From Dichomitus squalens LYAD-421 SS1 (lineage: Eukaryota > Basidiomycota > Agaricomycetes > Polyporales > Polyporaceae), in assembly GCF_000275845.1 (NCBI RefSeq), contig NW_006766901.1, forward strand, positions 174,722-238,721: 64,000 nucleotides of DNA, written 5' to 3'. Position 1 is the stretch's first letter, and every line of letters begins with the position of its first letter. Positions 23,450 through 35,448 of the stretch are shown piece by piece. The position numbers were made by a program, and so were the translations under genes. The notes below the pieces were generated by a model. It was given only the letters and a program-made list of their open reading frames with translations, was not told the DNA's origin and did no database searches.

Positions 23450-25530
23450 CGCTCCTTTCACTTTTTCGCCGCAGCTCGCCGGTCGTTACACAGCACGTAC
23501 GAGTCGGCGCGTTTCGGGCCGTCGCATCGAGGAACGTACGACAGTGCGTCCTTCTGGTGCCCCTTCTCAACAAGATGCTTCACAAATGCCTCGTAGCCGA
23601 TGGGGCTCCGCCGCGATTTGGCAAACACTTCGAGGCCCTCGAAGTCGTGAATTGAAGTGAGCGCTTGGAGCTTGACATACCAGAACCTACAGTGCCATCG
23701 TGGTCAGCGGTCGGCTAGAGACTGTTCAATACGAACGGGCCGCTTGTCGGGAACTTTGAAGTCGGACTTGATCTTGTCCGCCCGCTTCGCCATGCCGTTG
23801 ACGAGGCTGAACGCTTTGTCCGAAGAACGCGAGCTTGCGGTCGGCTTCCTTCTCGAGTATTTGCTGTAGCGTCATGAGGTGTACGCTCTCGTCCATCATC
23901 TAGGCTTTGGATGAGTATATGCGCATGATGTATCAACTTGGGCGAGTCAAACCTTAGCTTCACATCAGCTGTCCTTGTCCTCGGAGAAGAACTTCTGCGC
24001 GGCTGCGCGGCCTTGACGGACGTAAGCTTCGCTGTCGGGTCCTACATGCATTGCATCAGCCATATTCTATCACCCTCCCGACGGACATAACGCACGGACG
24101 CGCTCGACGATGACCCGGGACAGCGCCTCGTCGCCCGACTCCAGGTCCGCGTTCTTGCCCGTGCCAGTCGTCTGCGGCTTCGAGCGGAGGATCTTCACGC
24201 ACGCCCGGTGCTTGAGCACCGCGTCAGGCGGCAGGGCAAAGTAGAGATGCGGAGCGCGAGGAGGTGCAGGTTGCGCGCTAGCAGGCGGGAGATGAGGTGC
24301 GTGGGCGAGAGTTGGGTGTATTGCGTGTAGAAGAGTGGGATGCCGATCTCGTAGAAGCGCACGACGTTGAGGACCTTCAGCGTTTAGCCGACTTGGATAA
24401 AGTCTGTGGGGTCGTAGAGGACCGACCGGACTTTGCGGCCCGGATGAATGTATAAAATCGGCAACATTGGGAGGGCACAGGACATAGCGTACGTTCAGCA
24501 AGCGCCGCTGCCAGAAGGGCTCCGATTCCCGAGCAGCTGCGTCGATGCACTCGTCTACTGCTGCTGCGAGCTCTGGACGTATGCTACGGATACTTTCGTC
24601 AGCTTTCGGCGACGGCCTTGAAGAGTTCTCCTAAGCGTCAAAAGAATGACAGAAGGTGATATCGAGCCGGGACGGAAGACCGAGACAGAGGACGCTGCAT
24701 CGCAGTATTAACGGGGGGTCGAAGGGAGCGCATTCGGGAAACGTACTGGGCACCTTTTGAACGAAATCACAGGTGTCTGGACCGATGATACGGGTACCGT
24801 CCAGCGTTACGGCATGGTCGACCCAGAGTAGAAGTATCTGGAATCGTATGCGCATACATATGGCGGGTGATTCGAACTGGTGTACCCAAACAGTCCTACG
24901 AGCACTGCATCGTTCCCACACCACTCCGATTGATGCACGTACCCTGATGGGTCTGCCATCGCACTCGTGTCGAACCCGGCCAAGCTGCGCCCGAAGTCGG
25001 TCAACACGACCCAAAGGAGTGCAGAAAAGGTGAGAAGGGCGAGCGACTAACCATCTCGGGAGGGCGATAATGGGTGAATGGCCCGCAGGATATGCGCTAG
25101 TCCAGGCTCTCTAGATCGTCGACACTATATCTCGTCGTCTCTACGGATAGCAGGGCTTCGACATGGCCCGCGATTGGAGAGGTTGTGACAAGCCTGCGCA
25201 CGGCCTGTATGCGCTCATGGAGATGATAAAATCGAGTGAACGTACGGACCTGGGTTGGGCAGCGTGAGTGGCTTCCCTCCTGATTACTCCTTCGCCTCCA
25301 AGAACGTCTACGATCCTGGCAACGCAACGAGAGCATGCTCGGGTATCTGCGCATCGATGATCCGTCGCTCCCCGGCCTCGCTTCCAAGCGAGTATTCGCC
25401 TTGCAGGTCATACATTCAGTACGCACCCTCCTCATTGAGTACAACCAGTCGTTCGTGGCCTGTCCAGCCGCTGGGTCTCGATGAGGTGGAAGCGGTGGTC
25501 CGGGTTGGTCAGATTCAGAAAAACGTCATA
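23450..25530 (-). pseudogene. Decayed VPS16-like gene
   Basis: VPS16 is a core subunit of the HOPS/CORVET vacuolar tethering complexes. Fragments in order on the minus strand match its N-to-C layout: GHERLVVLNEEGAY (about 25450), HVEALLSVETTRYSVDDLES (about 25120), EWCGNDAVLV (about 24920), LDGTRIIGPDTCDFVQKVP (about 24780), LKVLNVVRFYEIGIPLFYTQ (about 24340), MTLQQILEKEADRKLAF (about 23850), GMAKRADKIKSDFKVPDKR (about 23780) and SPIGYEAFVKHLVEKGHQK (about 23570). The frame is broken: an in-frame TGA after EEGAY near 25430, frameshifts near 23830 and 24250, and a weak or lost donor after VPDKR. A functional copy is expected elsewhere in the genome. Confidence 0.8.
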
Positions 25531-26936
25531 GCTGTGATCGAGGACAGGGTTAGCGATGGTTCCTCGCGCGAACCGTTACTGGCGAAACACCTTGTTTGAG
25601 GTCTGCATATAATATTGGTTAGATAATGTCACGATATCGTGAGGTTCGTCATACTCGGACAAATCAAACATGTCGTAGTCCTCACCGATGTAGACACGGA
25701 CGTGACAATGCGCGAGTGCCCCGCCAAGAGGCGTTCCGTTCTCCTGCTGGACAGTGCATTACACGCTGTGCAGCTTGTGAGGAGCGTAGTTGTATTCTCG
25801 AACGCACCTCCGCCCAACGTTCCCTCATCACACGCAAGTACGCGAGTGCGGCAGCGTACTTTTGGGTGCTCGCGGTGTCGTTCAGCTGGGCTCTGAGCAC
25901 GAAGGCGATCGTAAGCTGTCGCTCGTCGCCAGTGAGGTGAAGGGGTTCAGAGTAGCTCATCGCGCACAAGGGATAGCAGACCAGTTGCCAGTAAGCCCAG
26001 GAACAAGAGCAAAGGAGCCGCAGAGCCAGAACGAGCGTAGCAAAGGAGAACAGAAGGGTAGGAGAAGTGGAGGAGTAGACGTATGACTATCAGCGTCGAC
26101 AGGAAGGTCGTGGGGACATAGCGAATAACCTGCGCGACTGAAGGATGACCGTGCGGGGAGGGGCAGTCACAGCCGCACGTTCATGGGGTGAAGGTAAGGG
26201 AAGTGGCAAAGAGATTGGACAGAGATGGACAAGACCGGCAACTTACCTCTGCAATCGTAGAAGGGCAGCCGTACAGCGAGAGATATACCACGTCGAGACC
26301 ACGGAGATGTCGGCCAAGGCCGCGCAGTGGACGGGGGGATAAAGACACGACATACGAGGAAGTCGATCTCAAGGCTGAGCGCTGCCGATGCACGCGTTGG
26401 CCCCATTAATTGATGTACCTTGGAGGATGATAGCACGAACACTCTCCAGAGCCTAGTGAAAGGAAATGAGAAAACGGAGTAACTCGATACTTGGAGTCTT
26501 GGACGCGAACCGGTGGCAACAGAGGCACGTGACTATCATCGCCCACTGTAGGCACCCTCGCTCGACTGAGCATACTGAGCTACAAGACATGAGACCTTGC
26601 TGTCACATTCACTTAAGCTAGAAATCTTGTTATCCAAAAGGTCCGCATATCCACTAGGGCATGCTCGCCTGAATGCTGCTGAGGCAGCTTGGGTCGGGAT
26701 TTTAGGCCGTGAGGCAGGGGTTTACAGACATTACGGTTCAAGACACGTGAGAGAGTCGCGTCGCAGAGCTTGACGGGGGCGCCGCTCCGCTACTGACACA
26801 GCGCTCCGAGAACTTCGGAGTCTCCATTTACTTACCCATCACATATCCGAGTCATCTGGCTGAATTTCGCTAGAAGCTAGCTCTTGTTGGTCTCGTTGGT
26901 CTAGGAGCTTGCCCAGATGCATAGCTCACACAACAT
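25531..26936. other. Gene-poor stretch with scattered splice-like signals
   Basis: Minus frames at 25682-25969 and around 26250-26330 look partly coding; the latter ends at a good donor GTAAGT. They do not assemble into anything I recognise and are probably further relics. Confidence 0.35.
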
Positions 26937-28492
26937 TCACCACTCCCGAAGTGCACCATCGGGTCCTGTCCAGACCACGTTCCTCCAGGCCTTCTCGCTA
27001 ACATGTATGGCGGCCGCCTCTCTGACAAGCGTTTCGTTAATCTCTATGCCCAAGCCAGGTCCTGAAGACGTCATGAGACGAAGGCCTTGTACCAGTAGAA
27101 GCTCCGTCGTACCTTGCAGCGCCTCCACGTAGCCGTTCTTGATCGCGAACACCAAGGGATCGACAAGGTACGTGAGCAGATCCGCGCCTTGATTGTAGTG
27201 GATCTGGAATAGCAACGCTCAATACTGCCAGAGCGGATATTGGTAGTCAAGGTGCGCACCTGTAGGCTCATCTCTTGTATGAAGACTACCGTTGACATGT
27301 GTCAGCGATAATCCGATACAGGGCGAAACGCTCACAATTTGGCGAATTGAGATCGACCTGCATGCACGCCGCGAGTGCGATGGGGCCTAGTGGGCAGTGA
27401 GGTGCGAACGCCACATCGTACGTTTCTGTGTACGACGCAAGTCTATGGAGTTCGCTGATCCCTCCGCAATGCGCGACCTATCAAAACGCTTTCAATATCT
27501 GCACCTTGCGTCATATGATTGTCACCGACGTCGGGCTGCGCGATATCCATTGCGCGGCGTTCAAGGTACGGTCGGAAATCGAAACGCGAATGCAGCCGCT
27601 CCCCTAGCGCGATCGGGGTCGAAACCAGCCTAGCCAGGTCAGCAATCTCTTCGGTTTGCGTAGGAAGAAGGGGCTCTAGAATCACACCACTCCGTCAACA
27701 ACCCATCTCAGAACGTCTTGCGACGACCGACTAACCTTCGATGAACAGCGGCTGCACCCCCTCGAGCACCTTCGCCAGCTGCTTCGCCATCCCCTTATGC
27801 ACTCTCCCGTGGAAGTCAACTCCAACGTCCAGTCCCACGGCCTTGACCCCTCTCACGCGCTCGACGACCTTCTGCAGGATCGCGGGAGAGTCGATCCAGT
27901 CCGCGCCTTCGGTGCCGTTCATCTTGACGGCGGTGAAGCCCTGCGCGCGGCGCTCCTCTGCCCCCGAGACGACATCCATGGGCTTGTCGCCCCCGATCCA
28001 GCCGTAGACCTTGACGCGGTCGCGCACGCGCCCCCCAAGGAGCTGGTAGACGGGCACGCCGTGGCGCTTGCCCTTGATGTCCCAGAGCGCGATATCCAGT
28101 CCCGAGAGGGCCGACTGCGTTCGGCGTATCAGTGCAGGATCCGACGGATCGTCAGAGATGCGACTAACCATTAGAACAGGCCCGCCTCTGTAGAAGCGGG
28201 AGCGGTACGCGTGTTGCCAGATATTCTGGATCTGGTCTGAGTCCCACCCGATGAAGCGTTCCGCGAGGTCTTTGTACGCGCCTTCGATCGCCTCGGTGTG
28301 GCCCTCGAGGGTGCCTTCGCCCCAGCCGACGATGCCTTGTTCAGTCTCGACGCGCACGAAGAGCCATCGTGGCGGGACGCGGAATGTCTAATGTTTCATA
28401 CGACGTTGCCGCGTGTTAAGATCAGTGATGTCATAGGAGTAACGAGAGCAATAACCTACTTCGATCTTCGCGATCTTGTCGGGAGGGGACAT
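26937..28492 (-). CDS. D-galactonate dehydratase-like enolase-superfamily enzyme
   Basis: Predicted to dehydrate a sugar acid such as galactonate to the 2-keto-3-deoxy acid, in the cytosol. The ATG at 28492 opens [11 protein letters not shown]; a GTAGGT intron leads to [18 protein letters not shown] and [18 protein letters not shown]. Further blocks are [58 protein letters not shown] (restored across an intron), [60 protein letters not shown] and a C-terminus [11 protein letters not shown]. The metal ligands (Asp in VDFH, Glu in IEEP, Glu in GERLHSRF) and the HCPLGP histidine are present, so the gene looks intact. It is the parent of the decayed copy at 19.7 kb. DgoD of bacteria is the best-known relative. 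Confidence 0.9.
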
Positions 28493-28874
28493 CTTGCGCT
28501 TGAAAGTCGATTCTGCCTCGCCGCGCAGCTGGGCACGCTGTGGTTGGGTGTGGTCAGGACGTATATCGATGCCGGTACTTATCGCTCTGCGGCGTGTAAG
28601 GCAACGGTCCTGAACGAATTAAGGGGTCAGCTGTATGGCGCCGGGCCGGGATCCGAGATAGGTCTGCAGGAGTTTGACACGAAGATGCTAGAAGTTGACG
28701 TCGTAGTCCGTCTGAAAGGAGTGCATTGTACGAGCGCATAGAATGTACAATACTAGCGGATCACGCATGAGGTAAATATTCCAAGAGGAGTGCAGAGTAC
28801 TGTTGGTCACAACCGTCCATCCCGATGTCGATACGGATGAAGAGAGCACATACCCACGTAGACGCCTTCATATC

Positions 28875-30267
28875 CTACAGCGAGGCCCGAGAAGCACTAC
28901 GTGAAGACACCTCGTCTCCGCTCAAGTCATCCGGTCCGGAGAGCATCATCCGGGGATGCATCCCTGCGAGCTGGTGAGCGCGCGGGTTCGCCCAGTACAT
29001 CTTGAACGTGCGCGCGGCGGGGCTGTCTGGCCCGGCGGTATTGCATGAAGCCTCCCAGGCCTTCTTCACCCACGCCTTCGCGCTCGTGAAGTCGGAGACC
29101 TGCATTGCGGCTGAGATGAAGCGTCCGAATCGGAGCATGCGAGACAGACACGTACCATGACACAGAACTGGAAGGCATCGAAGCAGAAGGACGTCTCGTA
29201 ATGCACGAGCTGTTCCTCGTTCAAGAGCCGAATGGCAAGCTTCACCTGAGAAACCCTGCTCGTCAGCTGCACAGAGCCAAGGCAACCCGTCGACGCATGC
29301 GTCTGCGCACCTTCCTCAATCCCAACGTCGGCTCCTTCCCGCACGTTCCGATCTCCTCAAACAGCCTCCTCACCGTCAGCCTTCTCCTATCACTCTCCTC
29401 CCCCTCACGCCCATCGAGCATACACGCCTCGCACGCGCACACAAACCCAAACGCGCCCTCGATCTCCGCACCGCGCTCCTCCCGCGTGCCTAGAATGTCG
29501 ACGTCGACGTAGCTCATGCACAGCTCCTCGCCCGGCGCGACGTCCCGCAGCGCGCGGAACGCCATCTCCTGCGCGCCGACGTCCCACGTCCGCGCCACGT
29601 TCGGCCTGCACGAGTGGTTCAGCCGCGCCGCTTGCAGGAAGATGCCCTCTCTACTGCCGCCGCCTGTGCTCGGTCGCCCTCCCTTCCCCCCTTTGGCTGT
29701 CTTCTCCCCCGCGCTCGGCTCGGATGGGGCGAGGGTGCCCCCGCAGGGGAGGGCGTTCGTCTCGAAGATGCCGAGCGCGGGGAGGAGGACGGGGTGGCCG
29801 GGGAGGGGCGCCTTGTACGCGTTCGCGAGCGCGAAGAACGCGCATTGCTCCTCGCGCGAGTGCTGCGCGAGCGTGTTCAGGATCGTAGAGTTGGTCCTGT
29901 GGGGTGGAAGCGGCTGCGTGAAGAGTGGGGACTCGGCGAAGATGACCGTGCCACGAGGGATAGGGCGCGTAGCGAAGAGCCCGGCGCCCCCCGTTGGGGA
30001 AGGCCCGAGTTGGTAGCATGGGGAAAGGTCTTCGACGACGGAGACGGAGGATGGCTCGCGTTCGTGGGGGTGGACTGGGCTGGGGCTGGAGGACGTGGTG
30101 GGGAGGGGAGAATCGGTGCTCTCGCCGTCTTCCTCCGTCTCTTCGTCCATCATTGGCTCCAGGGTGGGGGTGTGTACTAGGTACAAGGACGAACGCGAGT
30201 TGCGGTATGCATTTCCTGTGGGACGTGTCAGGGGGCGCACTGGGTAGGACTGCACGCGGGTGGTCAT
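28875..30267 (-). CDS. SET-domain protein, copy 1 (SMYD-like)
   Basis: Putative lysine methyltransferase. The ATG at 30267 begins MTTRVQSYPVRPLTRPTGNA; an acidic, Pro/Ser-rich region follows. The SET start is GAGLFATRPIPRGTVIFAES, with ARLNHSCRPNVARTWD (the NHSC substrate/cofactor motif) and GEELCMSYVDVD. A Cys pair block, FVCACEACMLDG, serves as post-SET. Introns near 29270 and 29130 join VSQVKLAIRLLNEEQLVHYE and FCFDAFQFCVM to VSDFTSAKAWVKKAWEASCN. The stop is at 28875. It shares exon order and tail with the gene at 41.4 kb, so the two are paralogues. Key SET residues are intact. Confidence 0.85.
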
Positions 30268-31351
30268 GTCGACAAGACAGACACCTCAGGTGGAACCAGC
30301 AAGGGGGAGGAGGGAGAGGACGGTGGCCGACGTGTACGATGCGAAGAGTGCGTACGCCAAGGCAGGGCTGCGTGGAAGCAGATTGGAGAGAGGCACGGAA
30401 CACGCGCAGGCAGACAGACGTCAGGGAAGTCCGGCGGCCCTGCCGTAAAGGCTTCGAAAAGAGTTAGAGGTAGATGGGTATGTCAGCGAGACCGACAGAT
30501 GAGGCCACCTACTATCATCTTGCAGCCATGAGGCGAGGCGAGGCATGAAGGAAGCCATAAGAGTGGGTCATATAGGCACCTTTGGAGGAACGTGGCTGAG
30601 GAGAGTGGAGGCTATCGTACCGCAGTTCCCAGAGAACTTCGGACGTCCCGAGTCTGCACGGGTCCAGGGCGGTCGCGAGAAACGTTGAGAAGCCGTTGGT
30701 GTCCCGGATCTCATGCCTGGAAGTCGGAGTACCCAGGCCGGAGGTGCTACCAAGAGAAGTCAAGGGAGGCGAGCCGCTTCGCGGGCAGTCGGGCAGGGGT
30801 ATCATTCATGACAGCCCTGCAGAGAACACGAGATGGAGGAGCTCCGAGGAATGAGTACTGCAGCTGACGTTGGTCATTGCAGCTTCGGGCGGCGAGTACA
30901 GGAGGTATCGCTGGATCCCTCCTACCACACCAACTTGCGGCAAAAACGCAGGTGCCTGGAGTATCATGGAGTCAGACGTCCACGTATGTGATGTTTTGTA
31001 CTGAGTGAATGCCAGCCGTGACGAGTCCTTGCAGACGTTCGAGGCCAGATTGAACAATACTCCTGATAGAAACAGATCTGCGTAGTCACATAACACTTGC
31101 CGCTTATGTCCTAATGGGAATGCTTGTGCATTTGTCTTCAAGGTCCTGCAAACAGACCTATGAAAAGACGCAGACGGAGACTGGGTGAGCTTCATGGGCA
31201 CTGGCAAAGAGGTCGTGAGTAGTCGCAGCCGCGCAATTCGCCTCCCTGCAGCGCCTGTTGTCTGTCGTCTGTCGCCCGTCGCGTCTTCGCTCTGACCTTG
31301 CTGTCGTCGTCCTCCGAATCCTTCCTCTCATCTTACACCGTACGCCTCAAC
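30268..31351. other. Intergenic with SRRM1-like promoter; no confident gene
   Basis: Minus frames at 30515-30805 (ATG-started, 96 codons) and 30806-31207 are open but show no domain and do not splice into a sensible product. The last 150 bp hold the pyrimidine-rich leader of the plus-strand splicing gene. Confidence 0.4.
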
Positions 31352-33163
31352 ATGGCAGACGCAGGTACCTATTCTCTCTCCGCGAATGCTCTAATTCTGC
31401 TGACATGTGTTCAGGGTTCTTCAAGGGCACTTCTGCCGACCAGGATCGTCGGTTTTCCGACAAGGAGCTCAAGTTGCTTAAGACAATGAAGTTCCCTCCT
31501 GAGTTTGATAAGAAGGTCCTTACATACGATCTTGCCATCCAGTTATCCTGTATGTTAAACTGCTGCTGCACAGGTGGACATGCGCAAGGTCAACTTGGCC
31601 GTCATACGCCCATGGATCGTCAAGAAGGTCGTCGAACTCGTCGGGTTTGAGGACGAGGTTGTCGTCGAATATGCGATGGGTCTACTGGAGGACGACTCAC
31701 AACCGGTACGTGTATTAGACAGCATATACGCACTCCGAGCTCGACGCTCATATTGTGGCGGCGAATCAAGACACCCGACCCGCGTAGGATGCAAATCAAC
31801 CTGACCGGTTTCCTCACAAAAAACACCCCTGCGTTCATGAGTGCCCTTTGGAATCTCCTGCTCGAAGCGCAGGAATCCCCCGCTGGTGTCCCTCGGACGT
31901 TTGTCGAAGAGAAGAAGGAAGAGATGCGCCAAGCACGGGCAGGCGATACACGTGCTATCGAGGAACGCGACCGTCGTGCGCGCCTGGACGAGATACGCAC
32001 GTCGGAACGTGAGGGTCGAGATGGGCGTGGCGGGGGGCGCGGTCGTGGTCGTGGTCGAGGGCGAGGTCGTGGAGGGTTTGGGGGCGATGACCGCGACGAC
32101 AGACCACGAGACAGTGGATGGGGTGCAAGAGGTGGCGGGAGAGGCGGGGTGCGTGCTTCGACTCTTTCTCGATAACTCAGTACTAACAGGTCGTGCAGCG
32201 AGGCGGCGGTCCTCCACGCTCACCACCTCCCCGCTCCCCACCCCCACGAAGACGTCGCTCCAGATCCCGCTCCGTCACTCCGCGCAGCTCGCGCTCCCGT
32301 TCCCGTTCCCGTACTCCCCCTCGCCGCTTCCGATCCCCACCTCCGCGCGGTGCCGGCGGCAGGTCAAAATCCCGCTCTCCCCCACCCCGCTCCCCAGCCC
32401 GCCGCAGACGCTCGCCTCCCCTTCGTCGTTCTCCATCGCGTTCTCGCTCCCCGCCTCCCCCGCCTCGCCGGCGCCCACGCTCACCCTCGATCACTCCCCC
32501 GCCTCCTTCCGCGCGCAACGACCGTGATCGCCGCCCGCGTGACTCGCGCAGCCCCCCACCGCGCCGGCGGCGCTTCTCCTCCCGCTCGCCTTCTCGCAGC
32601 CGCTCACCCCCGCCGTACCGGGGTGGGGGCGGAGGTAGGGGTTTCGGCAGGCGACGTAGCCCCAGCCGGAGCCGTTCTCCGCCTCCAAGAGTGAGGAGGA
32701 GGAGCCCGAGCTTGGGTAGGAGTCGTAGCCCTCCCCCTCCTCCGCGCAGGCGCAGTCCGCTGCCGCCAAGACGCAAAGGCGGGCGGACGCCGTCGCGCGA
32801 GAGCATCAGGGACGCTGCGCGCGATGTGAAGATGGACGTGGATAAAGACAGGGAGAGGAACGAAAGAGACAAGGACAAGGACAAGGAGGGAGAGCTGAAG
32901 ATCCGCGGGCAGGCGGAGGCCGCGCGGCAGAAGGAGCGCGAGGAAAAGATGAGTGTCGATAGGGAGGGCGACGAGGTGCGTTTGTAGCCAGCCGTCTGAG
33001 CGGGCTCGCGGGTTCGCTGACGAGCGGGGTGCAGGGGGAGAGGGCGGAGCTGGAGAAGCGGGAGAGCGAGCTGAAGGAGAGGGCGCTGCGCAACAAGGTC
33101 GTGCGCACGCGCAAAAGCAGCGCTGCGAACGGCGCAGGGCGGTCGAGCGGCGCTGGGAGTTGA
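31352..33163 (+). CDS. SRRM1-like splicing coactivator: PWI domain, RGG and SR repeats
   Basis: Nuclear pre-mRNA splicing factor of the SRm160 type. The ATG at 31352 gives MADAG, spliced to FFKGTSADQDRRFSDKELKL. The PWI domain follows over three exons: VDMRKVNLAVIRPWIVKKVV (with the PWI triplet), LVGFEDEVVVEYAMGLL and INLTGFLTKNTPAFMSALWN. Next come a charged helix, an RGG box (GGGRGRGRGRGRGRGGFGG), and a long SR/PPR tract from about 32195 to 32800 (SPPPRSPPPRRRRSRSRS). A Lys/Glu-rich helix follows, and a last exon ends RSSGAGS at 33163. Introns show good phases. PWI domains bind nucleic acid, and SR repeats scaffold U1/U2 snRNP contacts. Confidence 0.88.
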
Positions 33164-34368
33164 ATGTTGAGCTAGGGGCGTCGTCGTCTCTGCCCTACGA
33201 ACTCGTAACGTCTTGATCCATTCCTTCCATGTTCTGCCCTCTCTGTCTAGTCGATCTTAGGCTTACGATCGCCCTGCGCTGTAATAGAGCTAAAATGGTC
33301 CTATACCCTACCCGATCTCATGTCTTCGAGTCCCGCTCGTCCCATCGGTCTACCGAGGATCGTCATACGTAAACGTAAACCCATTGTCGTGCATGTACAT
33401 GCTATGTCTGTCCCGTATTGATTATGCTTCTTCCGTATCTGCACGCAGGCCCACATCCAACTGCGCGACCCTCACAAGATGCGTAACGACTTGACACTGC
33501 CAGTCTGATTCGTGTTCGCGCCAGGTCGCAAATAGGCTCCGGGACAACTGTTAAATTGGTTTCAAACGCATCTGCAGGATCTCTATCAGCACGGCGGAGG
33601 ATCTCGATGACACGATTCACTTCTTTCGCCGGTCCCAAGCTCCTGTGATTCGTCGCGGTGAACGCATTGTTTAGATGGTGATGCCGCAACAGTCTCTTCG
33701 ACATGGCCGGCAGACAGGGCCTGGGAGCTTTGTGGTGCCTGGTTCGAAGCTGACGTTCGAAAGCTTGAAGACTGGGACCAATGTGGGTATCCGCAAACAC
33801 TTCTCCGAGACCACGATCACCTTTCTTCATTGACGTCACGGCCCCGTCGCTTCTGACCGCGCCATAACGAGACACATGTCGGTAGTATTCGCCGCGCAGC
33901 CACGCTCGACCGCCCGACGTCCCGCGAGAAGCTTCTCGTCTGGAAACCGTCACGGATACAATATCGTTGCATGGAGTGAAGAACCAGAGGCGTTGGATAT
34001 AGAGATAGCGGAGGCTGGAGCGCCAGTTCTGCACGTCAGACGTGTACAGGAACGAGTCAGGAAACATGGTCGTCCACGAGACAGCACACTACATATTGCC
34101 ACCGAAGTAGTGATAGTATCTATTGTCGTCGATTATGTATTGGGCTTACCATACAGGCGGCGCAGAGAGGATTAGGATTGGCGACTGACAAGATTGCGTG
34201 TAGATACGAGTAGGAGTAACTAGAGGAAAGCCGATCATTAGTGGAGGGAACGACAACTGTATGTGTCTTATTATGGGGGATCTAGGTTTCTGTCAGGAGC
34301 CAGCATAACGGGACTGAAAAGCAATCCTTAGACAACCATACCACACCGCTCAGCCGCTATCGAGGCAC
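33164..34368. other. Intergenic; one 221-codon minus ORF of unclear status
   Basis: A minus frame at 33402-34067 has plausible composition (SLGPAKEVNRVIEILRRADR, then DPADAFETNLTVVPEPICD) but no domain, no supporting introns and competing frames on the other strand. A lineage-specific gene is possible; I would not assert it. Confidence 0.35.
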
Positions 34369-35448
34369 TCAAAGCGTGTACGGATAACCGTAGATATCTT
34401 CGAGGGCATGAGCGAGCGAACTACTCGCGGTGGCAGACGTAGATGCTGTGCGCTCTGCCACCTGCACTGGAAAGATTTCTTGCCCTGACGAAGAGGTCAG
34501 GAGATTCGCCTGTCCCACGTCGTGTGTTTCTGAGGCGCCAATGAGTTAGATTCAGATTGCCTGCAGTCAAGAGTCGTGGCAAACCTTGCGGAGCGGCGCT
34601 AGCTGCTAGTGTCAAGTTGGCCGGTGACTCAGATCCACCGTGGGTCGTGGCTGCCTCCCTTTTCCGTTTCCGCGGCCGGTTTGAACATTCTTCTGCTTCC
34701 CCGCGCTGCACGCAACGTCCGCAAGGACGACCTCTATCGCATGGCTTCCGTGCTCTGTGACAACTTGAACACTGGAGGAGAAATGTCAGCTGGAAGAGGG
34801 GTAGCAGATTCGGCGAACTGTACCTACCGCAGGATTGATGTTACGCGTGTACGAGGCTGCCCCTACGGAGCCACCTCCTGCGGGGGTCGAATTCAGTGAT
34901 GCATGCATTGGGGGATTGTGCGCTTCCGGATGCCATGCAGATGAGGCAGGCCTAGAAGCGGGGTTTCGATCTCCTATGAGGTCTACGTCCCGACACAGAG
35001 AACCCTTCATCAGTATACGAGATAGGCATTGTGCTCAATGGAGACACACGTACCGAGATAGTGCGATATGTGCATAATGACGTACGGCCCAGAACAGTGC
35101 ATTGGCACAACAGTGATTGGAAGGGCTTGATCTGCAGAAGGCTGAGCTATGGTAGGCAAGGGAGCCTGTCTGATAGGTGAAGGATGGTCTTGTCGAGAAG
35201 GATCTGCAGCCCACGACCCTGGCAGGCGATCTGGAGCAGCGTTTCCTAAATCCATGGCGGCGAGCTTGGTGAGAAGCAAGATCGATTCATGGGCTATCGC
35301 AAAGTCAAGAGGAGTATCGGGAACGTCCTCGACGTCTTGGCTCTGAAGCTGAGGTTATACGTTCTTCGATCTGAGCGGCAGAGTGACTTACGCTGTGACG
35401 GGTACTGTAACCGTCTATACGCGGAACTACGTACTGACAGGGGACCAT
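34369..35448 (-). CDS. Zn2Cys6 transcription regulator with central zinc cluster
   Basis: Found only after splicing. The proposed ATG at 35448 reads MVPCQYVVPRIDGYSTRHS. An intron (GTAAGT...CCTCAG, about 35347-35390) leads to LQSQDVEDVPDTPLDFAIAH and a Pro/Gln-rich stretch. A second intron (GTACGT...GACGTAG, ending near 34995) leads to DLIGDRNPASRPASSAW. A third (GTAGGT...CTCCAG, ending 34772) opens the cluster CSSCHRARKPCDRGRPCGRC, whose sixth Cys follows in EAEEC, then a basic NLS RPRKRKRE. Spacing C-x2-C-x6-C-x5-C-x2-C-x8-C is canonical. The last exon ends ALEDIYGYPYTL at 34369. All joins keep phase. About 265 residues, with the cluster past the middle instead of N-terminal. Upstream exons may exist. 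Confidence 0.75.

Noticed and set aside
26670..26800. GC-rich stretch considered as a structured RNA or tRNA
   Set aside because: No cloverleaf with A and B boxes could be traced by eye; tRNAscan-SE would settle it.
32183..32884. Minus-strand ORF of 233 codons opposite the SR repeats
   Set aside because: Mirror image of the low-complexity SR/PPR tract of the SRRM1-like gene.
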